Origin: Treponema sp.
GTDB taxonomy: Bacteria; Spirochaetota; Spirochaetia; Treponematales; Breznakiellaceae
Assembly (NCBI GenBank): GCA_031273325.1
Contig: JAISSB010000071.1
Coordinates: forward strand, 1-51,068
Direction of reading: 5' to 3'
DNA: 51,068 nt
Within the stretch, counting starts at the first letter, position 1. Every line of letters begins with the position of its first letter. Below, in pieces: positions 21,597-32,212 of the stretch. The notes beneath the pieces are model-generated. The model was not told where the DNA came from. It did no database searches and saw only the letters and a list, made by a program, of their open reading frames with translations. Both the position numbers and the translations under genes were made by a program.

Positions 21597-22035
21597 TTTT
21601 AATCTTCACCCTCCAAAAGGAGCAAATACCCGCAAGTTTATCATTGGACGAGGACAAAGCTCCGGAAAAGGAACAACAGCAGGAAGAGGAACAAAAGGAC
21701 AAAAAGCACGTTCAGGTGGAAAAACATATCCAGGGTTTGAAGGCGGGCAGATGCCATTGTATCGACGTTTAGCACAACGTGGTTTTTCTAATTATCCATT
21801 TAAAAAAAATGTTCAAATAGTTAACCTTGGAGAAATAGATAAAAAATATAATGATGGGGAAAATGTTGATATTGATTCTCTTTTAGAAAGAGGGTTAATT
21901 AGTCGAACCACTTTGCCTACAAAAATACTTGGGGAAGGCAATTTTTCAAAAAAACTTATTTTTAAGTTTAGTGTGTTTTCTCAGTCGGCAAAGGAAAAAA
22001 TTGAAAAAGCCGGCAGCTCAATAGTTGAGTCTTGA
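21589..22035 (+). CDS. rplO: 50S ribosomal protein L15
   Basis: GRGQSSGKGTTAGRGTKGQKARSGGKTYPGFEGGQMPLYRRL. Confidence 0.96.
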   Translation: MSDFNLHPPKGANTRKFIIGRGQSSGKGTTAGRGTKGQKARSGGKTYPGFEGGQMPLYRRLAQRGFSNYPFKKNVQIVNLGEIDKKYNDGENVDIDSLLERGLISRTTLPTKILGEGNFSKKLIFKFSVFSQSAKEKIEKAGSSIVES

Positions 22036-22058
22036 TACGGTTTAAAGAGGAATAGTGC

Positions 22059-23387
22059 ATGGCGAATCCATTTGTAAGTATTTTTAGAATCAAAGAACTC
22101 CGGGAACGTATCCTCTTCACTGTGTTGATGCTGGTAGTGTTTCGTCTCGGTGCAGTACTTCCTATACCTGGTATTAATGTACGAGAGCTGAACGCGTATT
22201 TTCTCTCTCAGCAAAATTCAGGGAATGCTATTGTTGATTATCTTGACTTTTTTGCGGGCGGAGCTTTCTCAAACTTTTCGATATTTATGTTGGGCATTAT
22301 GCCGTATATTTCAATGTCGATCATTATGCAGCTTCTCCTTATTGTCTTTCCTCGGATGAAGAAAATTTCTCAAGAAGAAGGGGGAAGAAAGAAAATTCAT
22401 GCTTATCAACGATATGGTACGGTGATAGTATGTCTCATTCAGTCTTTTTCGGTAACTCGCTATGCACAAAGTATTTCTCGAAGTGTTGAGAATCTTTTAA
22501 GCTTAGGAATGCTCCCATTTACATTAATTGCTATGTTAACGGTTACGGTAGGATCATTATTCCTTATGTGGATGGGTGAACAAATTACCAAACGCGGTAT
22601 CGGAAATGGAGTATCATTGTTGATCTTTGCTGGTATTGTAGCACGTTTACCTCAAGCAATATGGGAACTCTTTGGACGAGTACGAAGTGGTAATTTAAAT
22701 CTTGTATTTGTAATTGTTGTTCTTTTTATTTTTGTAGCAGTTATTACTCTTGTTGTATTTGAACAGCAAGGACAGCGAAAAATTCCTGTTAATTATGCGA
22801 AACGTGTCGTAGGAAGGAAAATGTACGGAGCGCAAAATACGTACATTCCATTCAAAATTAATCCATCTGGAGTTATTCCAGTTATTTTTGCTTCGTCTCT
22901 TCTCACTTTCCCATTACAAATTGCTTCCACAGTTGGTGGTAATATACCGTGGCTTGCAAGTGTCGCTCGGATACTTACTCCAAGCGGACCACTCTACAAT
23001 ATACTGTATGTACTTTTAATTATATTTTTTGCATATTTTTATACTCAGGTAAGCTTGAATCCAATAGAAATTGCGAAGAATATCCGGGAAAATGGCGGTT
23101 CTATTCCAGGTATTAGGGCTGAACGTATTGAAGAATATTTGACAAAAATTCTTAATAGAATTGTGTTACCTGGTTCTTTATATTTGGCTTTGATTGCTAT
23201 TATTCCAACATTTATTCAATGGGCTTTCAAATTTCCAACATCTATTTCATACTTAATGGGCGGAACAAGTTTATTAATTTTGGTTGGTGTTGATTTGGAT
23301 ACTATGAGTCAAGTTGAAGCATTATTAAAAATGCATTATCATGATGGATTGACAAAACGAGGTCGTTTACAGGGACGGAATCTGTAG
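22059..23387 (+). CDS. secY: Preprotein translocase subunit SecY
   Basis: 10-TM protein; GAVLPIPGIN, GIGNGVSLLIF, NPIEIAKNIRENGGSIPGIR. Confidence 0.98.
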   Translation: MANPFVSIFRIKELRERILFTVLMLVVFRLGAVLPIPGINVRELNAYFLSQQNSGNAIVDYLDFFAGGAFSNFSIFMLGIMPYISMSIIMQLLLIVFPRMKKISQEEGGRKKIHAYQRYGTVIVCLIQSFSVTRYAQSISRSVENLLSLGMLPFTLIAMLTVTVGSLFLMWMGEQITKRGIGNGVSLLIFAGIVARLPQAIWELFGRVRSGNLNLVFVIVVLFIFVAVITLVVFEQQGQRKIPVNYAKRVVGRKMYGAQNTYIPFKINPSGVIPVIFASSLLTFPLQIASTVGGNIPWLASVARILTPSGPLYNILYVLLIIFFAYFYTQVSLNPIEIAKNIRENGGSIPGIRAERIEEYLTKILNRIVLPGSLYLALIAIIPTFIQWAFKFPTSISYLMGGTSLLILVGVDLDTMSQVEALLKMHYHDGLTKRGRLQGRNL

Positions 23388-23417
23388 AGAAAAATATTTT
23401 TGTTAAGGGGATTGTAA

Positions 23418-23531
23418 GTGAAAGTAAGAACAAGTGTAAAACCGATCTGCGATAAATGCAAAGTCATTAAACGCAATGGCATTATTCGCATTATATGTCA
23501 AAATCCGAAGCACAAGCAGAGGCAAGGCTAA
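23418..23531 (+). CDS. rpmJ: 50S ribosomal protein L36 (GTG start; below the ORF-track cutoff)
   Basis: [37 protein letters not shown]. Confidence 0.97.
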   Translation: MKVRTSVKPICDKCKVIKRNGIIRIICQNPKHKQRQG

Positions 23532-23534
23532 AAT

Positions 23535-23900
23535 ATGGCACGTATTGCAGGTGTTGACCTCCCAAATAAGCATGTTAATATTGCATTGATGTATATTTTT
23601 GGAATCGGTAGAGCCAGTGCTGACAAGATTTGTGCTGACACAAAAATTGCCCCATTGAGGTTTATCAATGATTTGTCACAAGAAGAATTAAATGAATTAC
23701 GGCAACTTATTGAAAACGATTACAAAGTTGAGGGGCGTTTACGTACTGAAATTGCGCTTAACATTAAACGCCTTACAGATATTGGTTGTTATCGAGGAGT
23801 ACGACACAGAAAAGGGTTACCGCTTCGTGGACAGCGTACTAGAACAAACGCCCGTACCAGGAAAGGCAAGAAAAAAACCGTTGCAGGTAAGAAGAAATAG
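23535..23900 (+). CDS. rpsM: 30S ribosomal protein S13
   Basis: [11 protein letters not shown]...[26 protein letters not shown]. Confidence 0.98.
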   Translation: MARIAGVDLPNKHVNIALMYIFGIGRASADKICADTKIAPLRFINDLSQEELNELRQLIENDYKVEGRLRTEIALNIKRLTDIGCYRGVRHRKGLPLRGQRTRTNARTRKGKKKTVAGKKK

Positions 23901-23912
23901 TCGGAGGCTAAA

Positions 23913-24302
23913 GTGGCTGCTAATACGAAAAAGCAAAAACGTAAAGAAAAGAAGTCTGTGTACGAAGGAAATGTGTACATTCAAGCTACATTCAATAATA
24001 CTATTGTAACTGTAACTGATATTATGGGAAATACAATTTCATGGGCAAGTTCGGGAGGGCAAAATTTTCGTGGGGCAAAAAAATCAACTCCTTTTGCAGC
24101 TCAGCAAGTAACGGAAGTTGCTGCAAAAAAAGCTCTTGAAGTTGGATTGAGAGAGGTGCATGTATATGTAAAAGGTCCAGGTATCGGTCGTGAATCAGCA
24201 ATTCGTCAACTGGGAATATTAGGTATTCGCGTACGCTCTATCAATGATGTTACACCTATTCCTCACAATGGGTGTAGACCTCGTAAAACAAGACGGATTT
24301 AG
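23913..24302 (+). CDS. rpsK: 30S ribosomal protein S11 (GTG start)
   Basis: [26 protein letters not shown]...[12 protein letters not shown]. Confidence 0.98.
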   Translation: MAANTKKQKRKEKKSVYEGNVYIQATFNNTIVTVTDIMGNTISWASSGGQNFRGAKKSTPFAAQQVTEVAAKKALEVGLREVHVYVKGPGIGRESAIRQLGILGIRVRSINDVTPIPHNGCRPRKTRRI

Positions 24303-24310
24303 GAGGAAAT

Positions 24311-24946
24311 ATGTCTCGATATACAGGACCTGTATGCCGATTATGCCGGACTGAACAGAAAAAGCTTATGCTCAAAGGTGCTCGATGCAGAAGTGATAAA
24401 TGTGCTATCAACAAAAAACTTCCTGCACCAGGAAAAGATCCAAAGTCACGTGCTGGAAAACGTAGTGATTATGGAATACAGCTGAGAGAAAAACAAAAAC
24501 TTAAGAGAATTTACGGTATGCAAGAAAAGCAATTCAGCCTTTTTTTTGAACGGGCTTTGCGGATGCCGGGTATTACCGGGGAGAATTTGTTTGTCCTTTT
24601 AGAGCGACGATTGGATAATGTTGTGTACCGATTGCGTTTTGCCGTAAGTAGGAGACAAGCACGGCAGTTAGTACTCCATGGACACATTATTGTAAACGGC
24701 AAAAAAATTAATATTCCCTCATATTTGGTAAAGGCGGAAGATGAAATTGCAGTAGCAAATCCATCAAAAAATTTAGCTTTTGTAAAAGAAGCTCTTAAAG
24801 AATTTGATAAATCTGGGGTTATGCCATGGTTAAAATTGGAAGCAAATGATATGAAAGGGAAATTTCTGGCTGCCCCACGACGAAGTGACATACGTGATAT
24901 GGCAGATATTAAAGAGCAAATGATTGTCGAGTTGTACTCTAAATAA
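24311..24946 (+). CDS. rpsD: 30S ribosomal protein S4
   Basis: MSRYTGPVCRLCRTEQKKLMLKG; RLDNVVYRLRFAVSRRQARQLVLHGHI. Confidence 0.97.
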   Translation: MSRYTGPVCRLCRTEQKKLMLKGARCRSDKCAINKKLPAPGKDPKSRAGKRSDYGIQLREKQKLKRIYGMQEKQFSLFFERALRMPGITGENLFVLLERRLDNVVYRLRFAVSRRQARQLVLHGHIIVNGKKINIPSYLVKAEDEIAVANPSKNLAFVKEALKEFDKSGVMPWLKLEANDMKGKFLAAPRRSDIRDMADIKEQMIVELYSK

Positions 24947-24955
24947 GGAGAATAT

Positions 24956-26047
24956 ATGGCACGTTCCAGTCTGCTCAAAGGATTTAAATGTCCGAAAAGT
25001 ATTAAATGCGAATATCTTGAACTGAAATCAAATTACGGTAAGTTTAGTGCAGAACCTTTTGAAACTGGTTTTGGAACAACAGTTGGTAATACCTTACGAC
25101 GTATTCTTCTTTCTTCTATACAAGGTTATGCGATCACAGCTATAAAAATTACTTCATACCGTACGGATGAAAAATCTGTAAGTGTTCCGTGCATCATTTC
25201 AAATGAATTTGAAACGATACCTGAAACTGTTGAAGATACTCTTGAAGTGATTAACAATCTGAAAAAAGTTCGTTTTCGATTATCTAACGACGTGGAACAG
25301 GGAATTTTTAGCTATAGATGGTCAGGAAATACTGAGATTCGCTCAAATGACTTAGAGCGGACAGGACAAGTAAGCATTTTGAATAACGGTTTACATATCA
25401 TGACTCTTATGGAAAAAGCAGATATCGAATTTGAAATTCAAATGGATCTTGGTCGTGGTTATGTAGCGGCTGAAGTAAATGAAAAATACATTAACGAGAT
25501 CAACGTTATCCCTATAGATGCAAATTTTTCGCCAGTTAGGAAAGTTAAATATACTATTGAGCCCACCCGGGTAGGGCAGCGGAATGATTACGAAAAATTG
25601 ACGTTAGAAATATGGACGGATGGGACAATTCACCCAGAAGATGCTCTTGCGGAAGCTGCAAAAATAGCTAAAGACCATTTTGCAGTTTTTATTAATTTTG
25701 ACGAAAGTAATATGAGCTTTGAAGATGAACTGGATGAAAATGACGAGCGTATCCGTCAAGTGTTAAATACTCCAGTTGAAGATATGGAATTATCAGTACG
25801 TTCTTATAATTGTCTTAAAAATGCGAACATTCGTACCATTGGCGAATTAACACGAAGAACTGAAGATGATATCACTAAGACACGAAATTTCGGGAAAAAG
25901 TCTCTCCAGGAAATTAAGGAAAAATTGAAAGAATGGAATTTGGTATTAGGAATAACTGATATTAACGTATTGAAAAATGCCATTTTAAATGGGAATATTC
26001 CACAAGTTGGAGTAGGAGTAACGGAATCAGAGACAAAGGGTCATTGA
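24956..26047 (+). CDS. rpoA: RNA polymerase alpha subunit
   Basis: [29 protein letters not shown]; alpha-[33 protein letters not shown]. Confidence 0.98.
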   Translation: MARSSLLKGFKCPKSIKCEYLELKSNYGKFSAEPFETGFGTTVGNTLRRILLSSIQGYAITAIKITSYRTDEKSVSVPCIISNEFETIPETVEDTLEVINNLKKVRFRLSNDVEQGIFSYRWSGNTEIRSNDLERTGQVSILNNGLHIMTLMEKADIEFEIQMDLGRGYVAAEVNEKYINEINVIPIDANFSPVRKVKYTIEPTRVGQRNDYEKLTLEIWTDGTIHPEDALAEAAKIAKDHFAVFINFDESNMSFEDELDENDERIRQVLNTPVEDMELSVRSYNCLKNANIRTIGELTRRTEDDITKTRNFGKKSLQEIKEKLKEWNLVLGITDINVLKNAILNGNIPQVGVGVTESETKGH

Positions 26048-26060
26048 GGGAGTTCATAAC

Positions 26061-26462
26061 ATGAAACATAGAAGAGGTTTTAATCCTCTTGAAAGAATGG
26101 CGGCACACCGGAAAGCTCTTCATCGGAATATGGTGACATCGCTGTTTCGGTACGAGCGCATTAAAACTACAAAAGAAAAAGCCGCGGCGGTACGCCGCAC
26201 TGCTGAAAAATTAATAACCAGAGCAAAAATTGATTCAGTACATAACCGTCGTATTGCATCGAGTCGTCTTTTTGATGAGGAGATCGTGGCAAAATTGTTC
26301 ACGAATATTGGGGTACGAATGAAAGAGCGGAACGGCGGTTACACGCGAATACTTAAATTAGGGCAACGTTCTGGCGACGCTGCCGAAGTAGTGTTACTTG
26401 AATTAGTCGATTACAAAGTAGACATAAGCGAAGCTTCGGCAAAATCTAAGGAGAAAAAATAA
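26061..26462 (+). CDS. rplQ: 50S ribosomal protein L17
   Basis: [29 protein letters not shown]. Confidence 0.97.
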   Translation: MKHRRGFNPLERMAAHRKALHRNMVTSLFRYERIKTTKEKAAAVRRTAEKLITRAKIDSVHNRRIASSRLFDEEIVAKLFTNIGVRMKERNGGYTRILKLGQRSGDAAEVVLLELVDYKVDISEASAKSKEKK

Positions 26463-26632
26463 TGTCTAAATCACATAGGGGAAAAGGCATCTATGAATTA
26501 ATCCGACAGGGAAGAGGGACTTGCCCTCACTGTAAAAGACAAGCGGTAAAACTTTTATACGAACAAGAAATAGAAGGGAAAAAGGTTCATATTTGTAAAA
26601 TATGCAAGGCTACTATACAAAATAAGGCATAG
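26462..26632 (+). CDS. 56-aa zinc-ribbon small protein (CPHC...CKIC)
   Basis: [61 protein letters not shown] overlap with rplQ; absent from the ORF track. Confidence 0.8.
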   Translation: MSKSHRGKGIYELIRQGRGTCPHCKRQAVKLLYEQEIEGKKVHICKICKATIQNKA

Positions 26633-26638
26633 TAGTAC

Positions 26639-26720
26639 GCCCAGGTGGTGAAATTGGCAGACACGCTAGTTTCAGGTACTAGTGCCGCAAGGCTTGGGGG
26701 TTCAAGTCCCCCCCTGGGCA
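26639..26720 (+). tRNA. tRNA-Leu (anticodon CAG)
   Basis: GCCCAGG...CCTGGGC acceptor, anticodon arm CTAGT-TTCAGGT-ACTAG, long variable arm, GGGGGTTCAAGTCCCCC T arm; CCA not encoded. Confidence 0.93.
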
Positions 26721-26736
26721 ATTCTTATTCAAAAAA

Positions 26737-27111
26737 ATGAATTATTTGTGTGTTATTTTTGGCGGTGGAATTGGATCTTTACTACGGTATATTTCTTCTC
26801 ACTTAATTAATACATTGAGTGGTTTAATATTTCCAGTAGGGACATTATTTGTCAATATGATTGGATCATTGTGTATAGGGTTTTTGTTTTATATAGTAAA
26901 AACACGTACTATGAATACTGAATTACAGCTTCTGCTTATGACAGGATTTTTAGGAGGATACACAACATTTTCAACATATACATTAGAAACAGTACAATTT
27001 GTTCTTAACAATGAATTTAGAAAAGCAATATTTAATATATTAATTAATAACATTTTATGTTTATTGTTTGTTTTATTCGGGATAAAATTTGGTAAGCTTT
27101 TAATAAAATAA
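26737..27111 (+). CDS. crcB: Fluoride channel CrcB/FluC
   Basis: GGGIGSLLRYISS, GTLFVNMIGSLCIGF, TGFLGGYTTFSTYTLET. Confidence 0.93.
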   Translation: MNYLCVIFGGGIGSLLRYISSHLINTLSGLIFPVGTLFVNMIGSLCIGFLFYIVKTRTMNTELQLLLMTGFLGGYTTFSTYTLETVQFVLNNEFRKAIFNILINNILCLLFVLFGIKFGKLLIK

Positions 27112-27203
27112 TTAGTAAATTAACAATAATTTTCATTAACTACATTATTAAAGATTAAAAATATATAAGATATATATAGTGGATTGATAAATATGGAGAA
27201 ATA

Positions 27204-27977
27204 ATGCATCAAAAGGTAATATTTTTAGATATTGATGGAACACTTATTTTGGGGAATCAAGGCCCTTTCCAGTTTGATATACAACAAATACAAAAAGTAC
27301 ACAACTTTGGTCATAAAGTTTTCATTAATACGGGACGGTCATATTCAAATATACCTTTAGTATTTCGAAATGTTTCATATATAGACGGTTTTATTTTGGG
27401 GAGCGGTTCTCATGTTGTTATTAATGGAAAAACCGTTTACCATAAATTGATATCACAAGATGTGCTTAATAAAATTTGTCATTATTATCTAACTAATAAA
27501 AATAAATGGTGTGTTTTTGAAGGAGAATTTTACAATTATGCAATTAATGATTTTGATAAATCTATGTTTGTTACCGGAATTGTTTCTATTGAAGAAAGTG
27601 AATTCTTCTCCAAAGAATATCCATTTATAACCAAATTAACATTTGGTGGACAATTAAATGACGATGATGAAAGAAAATTTTTAGAAGATTTTTTTCAATT
27701 AAATAGTTTTTCAGATTATTTTGAAGGAATAATTAAGTATGAAAATAAAGCAAATGGAATGAAAATTGTGTTAGAAAATTTAGGAATTTCTCAAGAAAAT
27801 ACTTTAGCAATAGGGGATAGTATGAATGATATGGAAGCAATTCGTTTTGCCAAAATTGGTATTGCAATGAAAAATGCCTGTGACGAACTCAAACAACAAT
27901 CTGACGACATTACGGACGATTATTTACACGGTGGGGTTGGGAAAGCTTTACAGAAATGGGTTAACACTAGCTGTTGA
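27204..27977 (+). CDS. Cof-type HAD-IIB family phosphatase
   Basis: FLDIDGTL, INTGRS, AIGDSMNDMEAIRFAKIGIAMKNA. Confidence 0.9.
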   Translation: MHQKVIFLDIDGTLILGNQGPFQFDIQQIQKVHNFGHKVFINTGRSYSNIPLVFRNVSYIDGFILGSGSHVVINGKTVYHKLISQDVLNKICHYYLTNKNKWCVFEGEFYNYAINDFDKSMFVTGIVSIEESEFFSKEYPFITKLTFGGQLNDDDERKFLEDFFQLNSFSDYFEGIIKYENKANGMKIVLENLGISQENTLAIGDSMNDMEAIRFAKIGIAMKNACDELKQQSDDITDDYLHGGVGKALQKWVNTSC

Positions 27978-28002
27978 TAATGTTATATGCTATACTATCT
28001 TT

Positions 28003-28404
28003 ATGTCAGTGGTTTCAGACCTTTTGGCTATGTTCAAACGATTGTTGAACCAATGTCAAGAATTATTTAAGTCAATTATTCAAGATCGACGGATATTTCT
28101 TATAATCGCTGCTTTAGTGGTAGTTGTATGTATTTGCATACTTACTTTAAGTATTGCTATGTCTTCTCGTTTAAAAACTTCAACTGTCTCTGATAGTTTT
28201 AGCGTAGCCGAAATTCCTCAAGAAGAAATTTTTACTATGGACGAACCTGATTTTCTTCCTCCGATACTCTTGCAAAGAGAGCCGCAACCGTGGACAGTGG
28301 AGAATATTCTTCCGTTTTGGACTGACCCTTTAGAGAATGGAGAATTAGAGTGGCGAGAACGAATCCGTAGTTCAGTTGATATTTTGTTACAAGAGGTTCC
28401 TTAA
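28003..28404 (+). CDS. Hypothetical single-TM protein
   Basis: In-frame ATG at 28003 followed by FLIIAALVVVVCICILTLSIAM; coupled to next gene. Confidence 0.55.
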   Translation: MSVVSDLLAMFKRLLNQCQELFKSIIQDRRIFLIIAALVVVVCICILTLSIAMSSRLKTSTVSDSFSVAEIPQEEIFTMDEPDFLPPILLQREPQPWTVENILPFWTDPLENGELEWRERIRSSVDILLQEVP

Positions 28405-28406
28405 AA

Positions 28407-29522
28407 ATGTGTGCTAGATTTAGCATTATAATGCTATTAATTGTTATGACAGTAATAGTTTCTGCCCAGGAAATTCCCTCGGTGATACTTCCATTACCAG
28501 GATTGGACGTAACCGCAAATATTATTATTACCGATGAACCAGTATTTGATCGCCCTGAAATTGTCTTGCCTCCTTCTTTTACACCGGGAGCAACAGTAGC
28601 GGTATCAGTACCTGATCCGAATCCTCCACCGTACATATCACCACAAACGGACATAGAGCCTCGACAAACTCCAGTACCAGTACGTCCTACTCCATCTTCT
28701 CCAGCAACGACTCAAACTATAGTACCTTCTCAACAGACTCAGACACCACCACCTTCCCAGCAAGCTCAATCACCGTACTCCCGAACTGTACGGGTGCAGG
28801 TTGGTCAAATGTTAGAAATTCCTTATAGAGGGAATGATTGGGTTTATCTTGGAGAAGCGAACGCTCAGCGTGGATTAGCTTACGATTCACGAAGATTAGA
28901 TCCTGAGGGTTACAGTTTTATCTTCAAGATAAATAATCCGGGGACATATATTCTAAAATTTTATAAGCAGGATTTTTTACATAATTATATAATTAATGAT
29001 CTTGTGCAAGTTCAAGCGGGAGAAGCACCAACATTCTCTGCAACGACATGGTTTAATCCGCCACCACAACCAAGTCGCGTTACAGCTTCTCCTCGGTGGC
29101 CGACTCCGCTTGAAGAAATGTCTACAGTTTCTTTAGCTAATACTTTCGTACAAACTCCAAAAGAACCAGCGGTTCTCTTTAATGAAGAAAATTCTAACCC
29201 ACCACAGAAAGCAGAAACACAACCAGCTGCTGTTCAAGATATTTATAGTTATTTTGTTGAAGCGGATAAAGCGTTCAAAGCAGGGGACATTGATACTGCA
29301 TTTACATTTATCGAACAGTTTTATGAACAATACCCTTTGGGAACAGATGAAATCTGGTGGCTTTATGGGCAACTTTTTGAAGCATCTAGTCCGCGGCGTG
29401 ATATTCGAGCGGCAATTGAATGTTATAAGAGGTTGGTACAAGAATATCCGCAAGGTCAGCGAGTAAGTGACGCGCAAAAGCGAATTTCATATTTAGAACG
29501 ATACTATTTTACTATTCAATAA
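28407..29522 (+). CDS. Hypothetical secreted protein with Pro/Gln-rich linker and TPR-like C-terminus
   Basis: Signal peptide MCARFSIIMLLIVMTVIVSAQ; PTPSSPATTQTIVPSQQTQTPPPSQQ; C-terminal ADKAFKAGDIDTAFTFIEQFYEQYP... Confidence 0.6.
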   Translation: MCARFSIIMLLIVMTVIVSAQEIPSVILPLPGLDVTANIIITDEPVFDRPEIVLPPSFTPGATVAVSVPDPNPPPYISPQTDIEPRQTPVPVRPTPSSPATTQTIVPSQQTQTPPPSQQAQSPYSRTVRVQVGQMLEIPYRGNDWVYLGEANAQRGLAYDSRRLDPEGYSFIFKINNPGTYILKFYKQDFLHNYIINDLVQVQAGEAPTFSATTWFNPPPQPSRVTASPRWPTPLEEMSTVSLANTFVQTPKEPAVLFNEENSNPPQKAETQPAAVQDIYSYFVEADKAFKAGDIDTAFTFIEQFYEQYPLGTDEIWWLYGQLFEASSPRRDIRAAIECYKRLVQEYPQGQRVSDAQKRISYLERYYFTIQ

Positions 29523-29532
29523 TGAGGGATAT

Positions 29533-31266
29533 ATGCCAAAAATTGAAGTTAATGAAGCGTTGTTTTTTCATTTGGTTGGACAATATTTTGACAATCGCGA
29601 GGATTTTGAAGCAGCGCTTATGTGTGCTAAAGCAGAATTGGACGAAGTGTCAGATTCAAATCTTCCAATATATGAACGGAGTTTGAAAATTGAACTTAAT
29701 GATACCAACCGTCCGGATCTATGGGGGACAGCAGGTTGTGCGCGCCAACTACGGGTGTATCTGACTGCAACTATCCCGCAGTATACATTTTTTTCAGCTA
29801 ACCAGAAGAGTTGTTCTACTTCGCATACCGTAACCGTTGAAAAAACAGTGCAACAGGTACGTCCTTATCTTGCCGGTTTTATTGCTTCAGGTAAAACTAT
29901 CACAGATGCCAGCTTAAAAGATATGATTCAAACTCAAGAAAAGTTAGCTGATAATTTTGGTCGCAAACGTCGCACTGTTTCTATGGGATTGTACCGAATT
30001 GCCGCCATTAAGTGGCCTATCCATTATAAAGCGGTTGATCCTGATTCTGTATCTTTTGTGCCTCTCCAATGGGAGACACCGCTTACATTACGTGAAATCC
30101 TCAAACAACATCCAAAAGGGAAAGAGTATGCCTTTATTCAGGAGCATGAATCGTTGCACCCACTTCTCATTGATTCAACCGGAGCTGTTTTATCCTATCC
30201 TCCAATTATTAATTCTGCTGATTTAGGGGCGGTACAAATTGGAGACAGTGAGATATTTATTGAATTAACTGGAACAGATATTCAAGCGGTTACCCTTTCT
30301 GCTTCAATTATGGCTTGTGATTTGGCAGACCAAGGTTTTAATATCGAGCCTGTACTTGTTAAGTATGAGTATGACACACCGTTCGGACAACAAACGGTAA
30401 CTCCGTACTATTTTCAAGATCCCGTTTTTTGTTCATTTTCACGCATTGAAAAGTTTCTGGGAGAAAAAATTTCCGCTGATGATGCTCTCTATTATCTTGC
30501 AAAGATGGGCTGTCGTGCCGAAAAAGCTACAGGTTCGGATATATCTGATTATGAGGAAGGACTGCGGTTATTTCCCCCGGAATACCGTAATGATTTTCTT
30601 CATGCTGCCGATGTTATGGAGGATCTTATGATTGGACGTGGGTTAAACACGTTTAAGCCTGCTCGTCCCCGTGATTTTACGGTGGGGCGGCTCAATCCAT
30701 TGACAGTATTGAGCCGTTCGGTCAAACAGATTTTAATTGGACTTGGTTATCAGGAAATGATCTATAATTACCTCGGTTCCAAAAAAGATTTTGTTGATAA
30801 TATGGAAAATAACAGTGGTACTATTATCAAAATAGCTAATCCTATGTCAGAGAATTATCAATATGTCCGCGACAGTATTTTAGCTTCTCTCTTGACCAGT
30901 GAAGCTGTTTCAGGACATGCCACTTATCCTCACCAAATTTTTGAAGTAGGAAAAATTGTACGCCGCGCCCCTACAGAAAATTACGGTAGCGTAACCCGCC
31001 ACCATGTCGGGTTCTTGATAGCTAATAAAGAAGTTAGCTTTAATATTGCTGCCGCTCATTTACAAACGCTTTTTTATTATCTTTCACGTGAATATATAGT
31101 TGCAGAATCGATAGATACACGGTTTATTCAAGGGAGAGCAGCAAATATTTTGTTCAAAAATGAAATAATCGGTGTATTTGGAGAAATAAATCCGACAGTT
31201 TTAGAACATTGGGGTATTACAGTACCGTGCATTGGAGTAGAAATTGATCTTGAAGCTATACTGTAA
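29533..31266 (+). CDS. pheT: Phenylalanyl-tRNA synthetase beta subunit, short archaeal/spirochaetal type
   Basis: 577 aa; [16 protein letters not shown]..., [38 protein letters not shown]. Confidence 0.88.
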   Translation: MPKIEVNEALFFHLVGQYFDNREDFEAALMCAKAELDEVSDSNLPIYERSLKIELNDTNRPDLWGTAGCARQLRVYLTATIPQYTFFSANQKSCSTSHTVTVEKTVQQVRPYLAGFIASGKTITDASLKDMIQTQEKLADNFGRKRRTVSMGLYRIAAIKWPIHYKAVDPDSVSFVPLQWETPLTLREILKQHPKGKEYAFIQEHESLHPLLIDSTGAVLSYPPIINSADLGAVQIGDSEIFIELTGTDIQAVTLSASIMACDLADQGFNIEPVLVKYEYDTPFGQQTVTPYYFQDPVFCSFSRIEKFLGEKISADDALYYLAKMGCRAEKATGSDISDYEEGLRLFPPEYRNDFLHAADVMEDLMIGRGLNTFKPARPRDFTVGRLNPLTVLSRSVKQILIGLGYQEMIYNYLGSKKDFVDNMENNSGTIIKIANPMSENYQYVRDSILASLLTSEAVSGHATYPHQIFEVGKIVRRAPTENYGSVTRHHVGFLIANKEVSFNIAAAHLQTLFYYLSREYIVAESIDTRFIQGRAANILFKNEIIGVFGEINPTVLEHWGITVPCIGVEIDLEAIL

Positions 31267-31288
31267 TACGTGCAATATTTAAAAAACA

Positions 31289-32143
31289 TTACGGATTAAG
31301 GATACGAGCAACGTTAAGTACAGCGTCTGCAAAACGCGGTCCATAACGGTATACAGTGTCTGCGTCCACCCAAGCTATTCGTCCAACGCGAACCGCTTCA
31401 AGAGAAGCAAAAACGGTTTTATTCTTGAGCCATGTGTGTATAGTTGGTCTATCCGAGCCTGTAAGAATCCACTGCGGAGCGCGGAGTACCACATGTTCTG
31501 CGCTTATAAACGGGTATTCTTCAGTAAGATCATGAAAAATATTGAGGCCGCCCCCAAGTTCAATGATTTCATTGATAAATGACGAAGCGCCAACAGTCAT
31601 AAAAGGTTCTTCAGTTAAAATCCATAACACACGGGGAATTGATTTTCCAGCACGTATGTTCTTTGCTTGTTGTATTTTAGTATTCATTGTCTGAATCAGT
31701 GTTTGTGCATCTTTTTCGTGACCGCTAATAATGGCTAACTGTTCGATAGTGTACAGTATTTCTTTGTATGAATGAGGTTCGACAGCAAAAGTTCGTATAC
31801 CAAGCGATTCTAATATGCCATTAATGCGTAAGTGCATAGTTCCGGAAAGAATTACAATATCTGGATTAAGCAGTATTATATGTTCAACATTAATAGTTGC
31901 TCCGGCAAAACCGCCAACAGACGGTACGTTTTTAACACGCGGCGGATAATTACAGTAATCTGTCCTGCCAGCTACCGTATTTTCCGCGTTGAGAGCATAG
32001 AAAATTTCTGTTACCGAAGGAGATAAGCTAATAATCCGCTCAGCCGGCTTTTCAAATGCTATTGTTCGTCCCCATACGTCCGTTAACAGTACCGCATGAC
32101 AAGGAACGGTTAAAAATGCAAACAATAAAAGAAACATATTCAT
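31289..32143 (-). CDS. BtuF/FecB-type ABC substrate-binding protein
   Basis: Signal peptide; PAERIISLSPSVTEIFYALNAENTVAGRTDYCNYPP. Confidence 0.82.
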   Translation of the reverse strand: MNMFLLLFAFLTVPCHAVLLTDVWGRTIAFEKPAERIISLSPSVTEIFYALNAENTVAGRTDYCNYPPRVKNVPSVGGFAGATINVEHIILLNPDIVILSGTMHLRINGILESLGIRTFAVEPHSYKEILYTIEQLAIISGHEKDAQTLIQTMNTKIQQAKNIRAGKSIPRVLWILTEEPFMTVGASSFINEIIELGGGLNIFHDLTEEYPFISAEHVVLRAPQWILTGSDRPTIHTWLKNKTVFASLEAVRVGRIAWVDADTVYRYGPRFADAVLNVARILNP

Positions 32144-32212
32144 AGTATTGAAAGATAGAGATATTTAATCAATACTTGATACTTTCTTCAATTTTCTTCT
32201 AATATTTTTGAT

